Below, in pieces: positions 9,769 through 21,700 of a stretch of 64,000 nucleotides of DNA (its first letter is position 1; each line of letters opens with the position of its first letter). The notes below the pieces were generated by a model that did not search any database, was not told the DNA's origin, and saw only the letters and a list, made by a program, of their open reading frames with translations. Made by a program: the position numbers and the translations under genes. This DNA comes from Desmodus rotundus (Eukaryota > Chordata > Mammalia > Chiroptera > Phyllostomidae). The stretch covers positions 8,857,199 to 8,921,198 of the forward strand of contig NC_071389.1 of assembly GCF_022682495.2 (NCBI RefSeq). The letters are read 5' to 3'.

Positions 9769-12700
9769 GTGAGCACGGCCTGCTGGTCCCGCCGGGCCCG
9801 ACCCCTGCCAGCGCCCCCTCCATCCCCGGGGTCGCGCCCCCGGGCCAGGGCGCCCCCTTCCCCGCCGCGACCCCGGGGCCGAGGAGCCGCGGGGAGCCGG
9901 GCCGGTGGAGGGGAAGCGGGGCCGCTCACGTGAGCGCCGCGGCCTCCGAGCTATTTTTAAAGAACGAAGTTGAGGTCAGCGTCTGCAGCCAGGCCCCGGG
10001 GCCCTGCGCCCCGTACAGGGGCCGCGACCCGCCAGCGCCCCCGCTCCAGCAGCGGAAAAGCCCCGGGAGGATCCCCGCCCGCCGCGCATCTCTGGGCGGC
10101 ATCCCTGCATCCTCGGCCTCCTCCGGGCTGTCCTCTCCGAGGGAGGGTCCGAGTCGGGGAGGGCAGAGGCCGGCCAGCAGCCGCTTGCAGTTTTCCCAGG
10201 CTGGGTGACAGTTCGGGGCCTCCGGGCCTGACCAGCGTGCTCGAGGGTGGCTGTTTTGACGGGACTTTTCAGAGCTTTGACTGCGAACCTGCAGCCCCTG
10301 GGGGCTGCATTTTGGATGGTGGCTCCCAGGACTTAGTGACACCGCAGGCACCGTGCTCAGCGGGGCTCCCTGCAACAGAGCTGGATCACTCTCCCGATTC
10401 CAGGTAGAAAAAATATTACCTGTTACCGGAGTGTGTGACTGTGCGGGTGACGAAGTCAGCTTACCCGACAAAGGGTCCTGTTCTAGAAGGTAGGATTCAT
10501 TTTCACTTGAAACAAAACCAGAACTGACAATCATTTCAGGATGTCGATGAATTTTTTTTCCTAGTTTGAATTCCTCGATCACCCAGAAACTGGGGGGGTG
10601 GGGATGACTTAGGGGTGGGGAGGGAGGCTCATCAGATTATTTGCTCACATCAACAAACCAAAATGAAGAAAATTCATTAAATCAATCATTATGTTTTAAT
10701 AACTTTTCCTCACTTAAATTCCTCAAAAGTAATGTAGGCCAGCAATTTTACCTTTCGAAAAGATCAGTGTGGCTTAAAAAGGAAAGTAGATTCAGAATGA
10801 TCTTGCTAAGATATTCCTCCAAAAGCATGACTAAAAGTAACATTGCAGACATCCAACCAAAGTTTTGTTTATTTAATTTCCTGAACTTTGCTAATGTAAT
10901 TGGGGTATAGGTTTTTTGGTGTTTGGTTTTTACTTACTCAAGGATTGCAGGCAGATGAGCACATGCTTTGTTAAAAGGCAATACGCCTTTCGTAGCGGAA
11001 GAGAGAGACTGCTGACTTTAATCATCCAACCTGGGCTGTTACGGCTTCAGGTGGGCCAGGTGTTGTGTCTTTGGCTTTCCAACAAGTGCGTGGGGACAGC
11101 GCTGGGCAGAAGGGCGGGAGACAGGGACACTGTCATCTGTGGGAGCACGGATCCTTTGAAGGCGGAGACACACTGTCAATCAGAGGAGGGAATTATGAAG
11201 GAGTTGTTTGTCGAAGTTCTTATAATGGTACGGGTTTGGACAAGCCCATTTTATTGAGCCGTAATGCCAACCAGAAGACAGAAGTCGCTCCCTAGAAGCC
11301 GGAAACCGACCCCTGGGTGCCTCAGCAGGGAAGGCCCGACCGGCACCCTGGTTAAGAACATGGATTCTGGAGTCTAGCCGCTTTGGTTGAATACCTGCCC
11401 TGCCAGTTAATAACCCTGTAACCTAGGGTAGGTTCCTCAGCCTCTCCATGTCTCGGTTTTCCCATCCGTAAAGCAGGGATAGAGTCAGCGTTGTTTTGAA
11501 GAGTTAAGGAGAGTATGTATGAGGAGTGCTCAGCGTGCTGCTTGACCCAGTCTTATTAATATGTTGTCTGAGTTTGTTTTGGCTGCTGTAGCAAACTAGG
11601 TGGCTTATAAACAACATACATTTATTTGTCATACTTCCCCTCCCCCAGGTTGCAGACCTATTTCTCCCCATGTCCTCACATGGGGGAGGGATGTGGGAAC
11701 TCTCCGGGGGGGTTTCTTCTGTAAGGGCTCCACCCTCGTGGCCTAAGCACCTCCCACAGGCCCAGCTCCGAGCACCGTCACTCTGGGGGTTAGGGTTTCA
11801 GCATGTGAGTGTGGGGGCACAGATGTTCATTCTGCAGCAGAAGGGGCAGTCATGTCTGTGTGTCGTAGAGCCAGTTCTCACTTGTACCAGATCTGGGGAT
11901 GGCCAAGTGCCGCACCACCCGAAGGCTGTTGTACACCACCATCTGGACCGACTACCGCCTTCCGTTGTGTGCCGTGTCTCAGAGAACTGTTTTATGATTC
12001 TTGCGCCATGAGGTGCTTTTGGTTTCCTGAACTAGTGCGTCTGCTCGTCGCAGGGATCAGTGAGTTGGGTTACAGCCCTAGGCGCTGAGGGCTAGCCGTC
12101 TTGGGGTCAGATCTGTCCTGGAATGCCAGTGTCACTTAAATTTGTCCAGTACCGTGAGAGTGGCTTCCTACCACCAGCAAAATGTTCTTACCAACCCTTG
12201 TCGCACGAAGAAACTGAGGTGTGGATTTCTGCAAGAAAATAAAAAGCACCCATTGTGTATCACTGTGTCTGGAGAGGGGGCCGTTTAGAACGTTTGTTGA
12301 AGTAGAATATACCCACACTCCTGTCCAGTTGCATGAGTTCGCACAAGGTGAACACGCTCGCACATCCAGCACCGGGGCCAAGAAACGGGACAGAACCACG
12401 GTCCCAGAAGCCCCGCCTGCGCCGTTCCCCTCCCGGGCACTACCGCCCCCAAGTGTAACCCCTGTCCCCAAGCACGGTCGTCAAGTTCAGCTGTTTTCGC
12501 ACCTAGACTCTGTGAGGATGAACATGCGCTGTAACACCAGAGGGGTGGAACAGCTGTTAACTGCCCGAGATCCGAAGGAACCTGTGTTCTCATACGAAGG
12601 CAGGCTTCCCCGGGGGTTAGAGAGAGACGAGTTTAATAGTTAGCACAGGCAGATGAAAATGATCCCAGGGGAAGCCAGGTCTGTGTGTCCTGGAAAGGGG

Positions 12701-15700
12701 GTGGTGCTTTCTGTGCAGCTGTACAGCACAGTGGACACAAACCCAGGTTCCAGAGGGGCACGGACCGGTCCCTGGGATTGAATTCTGGGTTTGGACTGTG
12801 TTGACCCCGGCCAGTTACTGGACCTGAGGTAGCCCCAGCAGTCAGAACTTACTCATCGGGTTGTAATGAGAATGAAATCACGGGAGATAATGCACTTAAA
12901 AACATTCCACACAGACCAGCGCATGGCAAGGCCCGAATAAAATACCAGCCGCCATCATCGCCTGCAGGTGTCTGTGTGAACTCTGAGGGCTGCTCTGGTG
13001 CAGCTTCCAAAGTCTTACACTACACGTTTCTCTTTCTTCAGGCTCAGGCCCTGTCAGACCTCTTTGAAAAGGCCAGGTGGTGAATACTCTCAGCTCATAC
13101 TGTCTTTGTCTCCATACTCAGCTCTGCCCTTGTAGCTAAAAGCAGCCACAGACAGCCCGTACATGTCTGCATGGGGCTGTGTTCCAGGAAACCTGTTTAC
13201 GACAGCAGGCAGCAGGCTGGACTCGGCGGGCCGTGCTCTGTATGTGTGTGCACGTGTGTGCCCGCAGCAAAGTCCTCGCCAGGCTAGGCCAGGTAGGGAC
13301 TTCCAGGGACATCGGTGTGCCCGGCCCAGTTCGCCAGGTCTCTGTTGTAACTGTCTTCACCCATTTGGTCAGGCTTGTGCCGTGAGTACGGACACTTGTC
13401 AGTCCCATCATCCATTGGCGTGTTGAGGTTTTCAGAAACACATACTGACCGTCTTCTGTATGTCCCCGCTGTCCCAGGCCCCAGGAGGGTAGTAGTGAGC
13501 GAGGCAGGTAAGGTCCCTGGCCTCTATGGAGTGGACATTCCGGTAGGGGGAGACGAGTGATGAATTAGTGCCGAAACCAATACAAAGACGGTTTCCCATG
13601 TGACACGTGTTACGCAGGCATCAGGCAGGAGAATGTGACCAATGGTTGGCAGGGGGGTTTGCTGTGGATGAGGGAAGACTTGCCTAAGGAGGTGGCCTTG
13701 CGTTCAGCGAGGGACACTGACTGGGACAGGAGAATGAGACACTATCCTAAGAAAATGAGTAGTTGTTTTAAAGAGCCACAAATAGCTCGGAAGCGTGTAA
13801 AAGAAAAAGTTCACGACCCCTGTTCTCCGTCTCCTCAGCCCCAAGTCCGCTTTGAACAGGGTGACTTCATGAATTTTGATAAAGTAACCGTCCTTCAGGG
13901 GATGTTGCTGGGCCGTGACACCCTCCCTGGCCAGGGTCTCCGCCCTCCTCAGTTGGACTGCCCCGCGGTTCAGGCTCTGGGTGAGGTTCTGTTTCTGGCC
14001 GGGCGCACCCTGCATGGGGCAGGGGGTCTTCCAGTCGGGGTCGGCTGGTGAATGAGCAGCTGTCCGGCTTAGCCTGTCGGAGCAGCTGTGAGGGGTGGGC
14101 TTCCCACGGCCCCATTTTTCCACTCCTCTAGAGAGCTGAGATCTGCCAGAACATTAAAAATTAGCTAGGGCAGCCCTGACTAGGTGTGGCTCCCTGGGTT
14201 GGGCCTTGTCCCACAAACAGAAAGATGGCTGGTTGAATTCTTTGTCAGGGCACAGGCCTGGGGCACGCGAGAGGCAGCCAGTCGACGTTTCTCTCGAACA
14301 TCAGTGTTTCTCTCTCTCTTTCTCATTCCCTTCCCCTCTCTCTAAAAATAAATAAATACAATTTTAAAAATAAATAAATGAAAATTAGGGCAGCTCATTT
14401 CTGGAGAGGGGCTGGTGGTTAGGCATACGTGGGAATTATATTGACCATTTGCTTTCCGTCAATAGTTTTGTTCTTTCTGGTTTCATGGAAAAACCCAGTT
14501 CTGAAAACCCCTCAGGAGTCCCCTGGGTAAAGCTCTAAATAAAATAATATCTACATACCCATTTTATAACCCGAAGGCTGAGGGTGGGGGCTGCTGCTCC
14601 TCGCTTCCCCTTCCGTCCCCCTTCCTCTTCCCTGCCTGTGTGCTAAGGTGGGCAGTAGCCCTTTCTCCGCGCCCCTCCTCCCCCACTGAGTAGAGGCTGT
14701 CTAGTGAGGGATGTGGCGGATCGCAAGGCCCCCAGCCAGGCAGCCGGGGTGCGCCCTACCCCAAGTGACCCCACCCAGGCCCAGCATTAGATACCAGTGG
14801 AGAAGTGTGAACGGCCCTGCCCATTCCATTTTAAGATATGGTTCTCCTTTTACAAAATGCTTCTCTAACCTTAGGTTTCTGTGTGAAACCTTTCCACCCC
14901 ACCGCTGAACAGTCTGGGCCCTCTGTCTCCATGGCCGGCTCTGGCGTTAGGCCCACTCAGAGGAGCAGGCCCTGCTTGGTGATTGGAGGCCAGGCAGAAA
15001 CTCATCCACACCTGGGGTTAGACACAGGCAGGTTGCCATCTGGTGGCAGCAGGCCCCCTGTCCATCCGGGTGGGCTTCGGTGGTCTCTCTGTAGTCACAG
15101 GACCGCTCGGAGTTTCAGGTAGAGCAGTGGTGAGTCCTGTAGCCCCACGGACCCCCAAAAACTCATCCAGCTGGAGCCCATTGTGAAAAGGAATCCCCAG
15201 CAAAGTTGAAAATCTGTGTTTGGCCGACAAACATGTTAGGTCTGGAAACTAATGTTGAGTAAGGGGTGGAGTGGCGAAGACATGTTTTTATGTGGAAAGA
15301 AAGGAGCTGGTGCTGGGAGTGAGCATTGTGGAGAGAAGAAGGTTGGCATTAGTGGGTGCTGTGGGGCTCCTGGTGCCCATCTCAGGCATCCGGACTCACC
15401 ACTATGGCAACAGTTTGGAACCACCTGAGCCGGCGGTGCCCTCGTGGCCAAGGAAGGCAGTGGGGCTTTTCTCCCTTTAGGATAAAAAGCTCTCCCAGTG
15501 GCCTCGGTGCTGCTGAAGCAGGCTTCTCACCTGGGACCTGGAACCCCAAGTGTGATGTGAAGTGACCACCTCTGGGCCCAGAGCTCTCCTCCTTGTTTGA
15601 GTGAGCTTTCCTGTTCTGCCCCATTCCCCCATTCTCCTCCATTCTGCTGCTTGCTTAGGGTGGGGATGTCCTAGAATGTCCTAGAATGTCCTAGAACGTC

Positions 15701-18700
15701 CTAGAACTGTTCGAGGCAGGAGAGTAAGGACAGTTTCTGGGAGAGTCCATCTGGCTGGAGCCCAAAGGTCAGGCCATCGATCTGTTGGCCATTATGAGCA
15801 CTCGGGGTCCTGGGAGCGTCTGTTCTATCTTGCTAGCCAAGCCCTGTCCCTGCCACACAGGCATTCTGCCCCCGTTCCATATATTTGTAAATTATCCTGT
15901 TTTCCCTTTGCTTACAAGTGTTTACAACATTATAGAAATATATAAGGAAGAAGGTATTAGTTTCCTATAATCTCCCTTTCTCCCTGGGTGACTGTACTTA
16001 AGAGTTGGAATTAAGAGATTCTAAGAAACCCACGGATATATGAGAATAAGGAAAGGACTGTCATAGAGTTGAAATCCACAAAAATCTCAAAATGTCATTT
16101 CTGTGAGCAGTGAACCTCTGTTTACACTTGTCCCCTAGGTCCTTCGTTACTGATATTAGCCTACCGAGCCATGAAATGTCCACACACACTGAGAGGAGAG
16201 GGAGTGGTCATACGAGAAGAATCCTTACATCGAACTTACCATTTCTACACCTGCTGTTTATACACAGTTCCTCCGCCAGGCTCGCCACAGACTTACAGGG
16301 TCGGTATTTGATACATGAGGGAAATGAGCTTTGGAGAAGTAACTCGCCCAAGGTTAAAACCCTCATGAGGAGCAGAGATGGGTTTGGACCATGTTCTGGC
16401 TCTTGCTCTTTTTATTTTTCTTATTCTTTTCCATCCCATGGGCCAATTATGTGGGCCAGTCCTCCACAAAACCACCTATTCGTTGAACAAATATTTGTGG
16501 AGTGACTGTGATGTGCTGAACTCTCTCCTAGTCCCAGGAATCAGCAGCAGACAGGACCCCCCAAGGCTCTGTCCCCTCGGGGCCTACACTCTAGAGCAGG
16601 GGTGTCAAACTCATTGTCACCGGGGGCCACATCAGCCTCATGGTTGCCTTCCGAGGGCCGAATGTAACTTCAGCTCCTTAACAGTTAAGGAGTAGTTACA
16701 TTCATACAGTCCTGAAATTATTTCTGCCCTTTGAAGGCACCCGCGAGGCTGGTGTGGCCTCTGGTGAAAATGAGTTCAACACCCCTGCTCTAGAAGGAGA
16801 GACAGACATTAAACAGATCACAGCAGATTAGGTGTGGACCCCAGGCCCCCTGGATGTCCTTTAATAACTGTTACGGGTTTGTAATCCACAGAGTTGTTTT
16901 TTTTTTTTTTTTTTTTTTTTAAGATTATTTATTTATTTGTAGAGAGAGGAGAAGGGAGAAAGAAAGAGAGGGAGGGAAACATCGATCGGTTGCCTCTCGT
17001 ATGTGCCCCGACCGGGGACTGAACCCGCAACCCGAGCCTGTGCCCCGACCAGCAACCTTTCACTTGGCTGGACGATGCCCAGCCAACGCAGCCACACTCG
17101 TCAAGGCTCCGTGGAATGCTTGTCATCCTTCCCAACTCTTCATTTACATCTTCGGCCTCTCTGACTGTATCGCACAGGCCTCAATGGAGGCAAGGGTCCC
17201 CTCAGTGCCCCCCACTCTAATGCTGAGATTTAGACAGGGACTTGATGGCCTTTTTCACTAGTAAAATGGTTGTGTGGGTTGGGGGAGCACGCATGTGGTC
17301 ATGTGGTAGGTACAGCAGAGGAAAGGGGAAGTGAAAGACCACGAAGGCTCCCAGGTTTTGAAAGACTGATTAGAACAAGGCTGTAAAAAACTCCCTTCCT
17401 CCTCCCACCTCTGCCACACACAGCACGGACCATGGAGTGCCCAGAAAACGGTCTCTGCCGGCCCCTGCTTCCACCCCTGCGGCAAAGGCCTGGAGGAGAA
17501 TGGTGCGTGTGCGTGTTGTCTCAGGCCATTGGTTGGCTTCTAGGTCCCTGGTGTTCGCTTCCTGGCAGAGCCTCTTACCATCTCCCTCCCCACTCCAAAA
17601 GGAGTCATTGGTTCCTGTAGGAGAGGTCAAGCCCTGTGCTGAGTCCAGAGGCAGAACAGCCCTCGAACCTTGGGGCGGGGACACTCCCCTTCCAGGAAGG
17701 AGAAGCATGTAACTGCTTTTGGAAAGCATAGTCCGTCAAATTACCCAAGAGATCTGTGCCCAACTAGGCCAATCCCCTCTGCTTTCATTGTTCCAACACC
17801 CCAAAGAAAGCATTAAAAAAATGAAATCCAAGTACGTGCTTAATTCAAGTACCTGCTTTTTCAGCTTCCCCCCTGCGTATCTTTCACCAGAGCTGCCAAT
17901 AAAACAAGAGCCAGCCAACCCTCCAGCAAAAGGCTAATGAGCCGTGATTTGGGAGGTAGGAAAGAAAGATGGATAATTGGGTGTATTTAGTGGCAAATAA
18001 ATGGTTAAGAAGCATTGACTTCGCCCAGTTTGCTTAAGGAAAAGTTCGAGCCCGTGGTAAACAAGCAGCGCATGCTTTGTGACAGCTCTGTGTGTGCGGG
18101 GCCAGTCAGTCCCAGGGTGGCACCCCGCACGAGCCCGTCCTGGGCGGGGGCGTTGGCTGAAGGACCACTAGGAAAGCTGGCTGATCATTTCTGAACTGCA
18201 GCGTCTCTGACTGGTCTCATGCAGGGGTGATTTCTGGGTTCTCTAGTTCTTTTGTTTTGTTTTGTTTTAAAGATTTTATTTATTTTTAGAGAGGGGAAGA
18301 GAGGGAAAGAAACATCAATGTGTGGTTGCCTCTCTAGTGCCCCCTACTGGGGACCTGCCTCAAAACCAAGGCATGTGCCCTGACTAGGAATTGAACTGGT
18401 GACCCTCTGGTTTTCAGTCTGGCACTCGATCTACTGAGCCACATGACCCAGGCCTGGGTTCTCTAGTTCTATAATCTCCTGTGATTGGTTGTCCCTGGGA
18501 ATGAACTACTTTCCAGGCAAAGGTGGGGTGGGAGCTCAGGGATTTTAAAATTAGGAGAGTAAGTCAGAAGCGCAGTGGTTGCCTGGGTTGATGGGGCAGT
18601 GGACACCTGGCAGGCCCACGCCTCTGCTGACTCTCTCATGTTGTCTGGGAAGGAGGCAATGAGGACATTCTGACGCTGCCCCTCACCCCCCAGCTGCCAT

Positions 18701-21700
18701 TATACAGAGCCTTGGGAACGCTCTGCCCTCCTCAATGAGGTGTTGGGATGAGCACTTCGAACACGGTTACAGCCCTGACCTTCGCTTTATCCCCAGGTGG
18801 GATGGAGGCAGAGGGGCTCCAGGAGTAGCTACCTCCGTGGTGCGTGAGCACGCCCGGCCAGGACTCTACAGTAACACAGAAGGACAGATGGACAAAGCCA
18901 GGAGGTGTCAGAAGTACCTTCACTCCCTGGGCCCCAATCTCCCTGCTTCCCAGAAAGAGGGTTCTGGCTACAGTATTATTATTTTTTCTGATTTTCAAAG
19001 TCAAAGTTTCATTCACTGATAGCCTGTCTCTTGCTGGCATGCCTTCTGGCCCACAGTGTTCTTACTGAATGAGAGGCCTCAGGAAACTCTGCTTTGCAAC
19101 TAAGTGGTTTCTGAGGGCTCTTCGGCCCTTAGATTCGGAAACGCTTCGGCCTGGCCAGTAACCGGCCATGTCTTAGATTCCAGCGGAGAGTCTTCGCAGA
19201 AATGCTGTTAGCATTGGCCTTCCATTCCTCGGGTCATGTAAAAGAGGCAATATTGCTCTTGGAGGCTGTGCTTAAAAACTCAGCCTGTCTGCCTTCGTGT
19301 TTATGTTATTTGTTCACTTGTTTAAGTTGATTTGGTGGCCTCCTGAAGGGGACATTGGGTAGCTCTAACTCTGCCAACCCTTCTCCAGCTGCCACTGACA
19401 TGATGGTGCCCTCTTAGTGTCCCTCTCCCTGGGGGAGTCCAGGTATCAAGGCTTAGGGACATCCCAACCCCAAAGGTGGTCAGTGGGGTCACATGGCTTG
19501 AGCTTTGCCTTCCCCTGAGGGTCCGCCTTGGAGAGAAGATGAGTGTCCCCGTGGCCCGGAGGGGCGGTTTCACCCATCAGTCACCACGCTGTGAATAGAA
19601 TTCCAAAGGCTCGTCCCTGGCCCACAATGCACCTGCACAGCATCTATAGAGAGGCAGCCTCAGGGATTACGTGGCCCAGTGGGTCCTGCAGCTCAGGGTG
19701 GCTCCGAGTTCGAGGGGAGCTCATGTAACAGGGCCAGCGTGGATTTAATTTTTCACAAGAGGTGATTTCAGGTCAGACAGCAGTCCCCCCTTCCTTCTAT
19801 TTTTGGATTTCCGCCTCCTAGACTTCGCCTGCTGAGGCTGTTCTGAACTTCATTGTTCAAATACACCTGCTCTCCGTGGAGTCGAGAGGGAGACTGCTGT
19901 TTCCTGGCAACCTCCTCCCGCGGCAGCAGAGGAAAGCCGGTGTCTCCTGCATCGAGCTGTGTGTGCCGAGCAGGGATGGAGGGACCCAGCACCGAGCCCT
20001 GTCGTGGTCGCCAGTTCACACAGGTGCCTGTCCAGCCTGGGGCCTGTCCAGCCTGGGGCCTGTCCAGCCTTGCAGACTCTCCTGTTGTTAGTTGGGGATA
20101 CTCCCCCCACAGCCCTCCCCACTCCCCACAGTGTAGCCTGTGAGTAGGTAGCAGAGTTAGATGCCAGCTCTCCCGTCTGGGGGCAGCCACACAGCCTCTT
20201 TGGTCTGGCTGACCGGGGAGGAAGAAAGCAGGGCCCCTGTAACGGCCTTGTTTACATCCGCTCCGAGTTATCTGTAAGGGACCGATTCTGGGCGGATTTC
20301 TTAATACCAAAATAGAACTAGAATCGGTGTGTGGTTGTGTGTCCCTAAGAAAGAGACAAGACAGGGAGGGCCAGTGGTGACGGCTCAGACCAGAGAGTGG
20401 GGCTCGCCCTAATTAAAATGCTCTGAGTCAGGCATTTCTGGCTCGCTGGAGTGTGCCACCCACACTTCCCCGCAGCCACGGGGTCTGGCACAGTCTTGTG
20501 ACGGCCAATCCTCCTAGCGTGCTTGGCAGGGGGCACTGACTGCCCCCCTGGCTTTGAGAGGCTGGGGTGGGCCCAGCCCAGCTCTTCCCAGCCTGGTGCC
20601 CCATCACCCAGCAGCGGATCAGGAGCAGGGAGAGAGCAGGGGCTGGCCCGGGGTGTGGTCTGAGAACACTCCTGGGGAGAGGCCTGAGGCCGGAAACCCC
20701 GGCTTTTTGTTTTTCACGTTACTTCAAATCTTAGTCCTCTTCATTCTCAGCTGCCTTGCTTATTTTTAAATCTTCTGATGAGAACTTCACCCTCCCACCA
20801 TCAAGCACACCAACCCACCTGCATCTGGGCTCCCATCTGTGGCCACCCCTCCCCTGGGGCAGTGTCCCATCCTGGCTTTCCTGCCCATGCACTTGACCTT
20901 CTAACTCCACCTCCATATTCTTGCCACCATTTTGGCAAAACTGGGGAGAGGGTTTTTCTGTGTTGCTGTCTGTCCTTCCTTCTTTCCTTCTTTCCTCTCT
21001 CCCCCCTCCCTCCCCCCTCCCCTCCCCTCTCTCCTAACCAAAAACAGGCCGACTTTATAGTATTCTGAAGCCCACGTACAGTTCTTATCATCTCACAGAC
21101 GGTCTTGTGTCTGCTAAACACCCATCCCTTTGCTATTTTGAAGCAGATCCCAGGCATCCATAAAATTTTCAGTAGCTACCGCTCAAAGATAAGGATTTTT
21201 TCCTTCCATTACCCACTACCACTATCACACCTTTAAAAATTTAATAATAGCCCTGGCTGGCGTGGCTCAGTGGATTGAGCGCCGGCCTGCTAACCAAAGG
21301 GTTGCCAGTTCGATTCCCAGTCAGGGCACATGTCTGGATTGCAGGCCAGGTCCCCAGTGGAGGGCATACCATAGGCAACCACACATTGGTGTTTCTCCTT
21401 CTCTTTCTCCCTCCCTTCTCCTTTCTCTAAAAATGAATAAATAAAATCTTTAAAAAACTAAAATAAAAATTTAATAATAATTTTTCCTCAGTCCCATCAA
21501 CTATCTATTAAGTTTTCAAGTCCCAATTGCCTCATCAATCTGACTTTAAAAATACCTCATTTGCTTGAAGCAGGATCCAGATAAGCTCCGACTCTCCTCC
21601 ACAAACTCCTGCCAGGCTTTTGTCCCCACCCCTTCACTAAAATTGCTTTCGTCAAGGTTCCCAGCACCTCCCTTTCTGTGGGAATGGGACCCCGACAAAC

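Larger units (their letters stand above)
8800..9950 (+). promoter_or_regulatory. PLEKHM2: CpG island: PLEKHM2 promoter and 5' UTR
   Basis: GC content and CpG density rise sharply here. The last 250 bases before the ATG are CCG/GCC repeats with Sp1-like GGGCGG boxes, and there is no TATA box. A TATA-less CpG-island promoter suits a broadly expressed gene such as PLEKHM2. The start site cannot be fixed; I expect it between about 9450 and 9650. The long antisense open frame across the island is a by-product of GC-rich sequence. Confidence 0.75.

Noticed and set aside
8699..9823. Long minus-strand open frame (374 codons) over the CpG island
   Set aside because: It is proline/arginine/serine-rich low complexity made by GC-rich DNA and by translating the minisatellite. 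No splice or promoter structure supports it, and sister frames are equally open.
15036..15053. CCATCTGGTGGCAGCAGG as a CTCF site
   Set aside because: It misses two of fourteen core positions, so it was not reported as a feature; weak candidate only.
21250..21330. tRNA-like head with A and B boxes (and the same in other Ves copies)
   Set aside because: It is the promoter part of a SINE, not a functional tRNA gene; the acceptor stem and cloverleaf pairing are not maintained.
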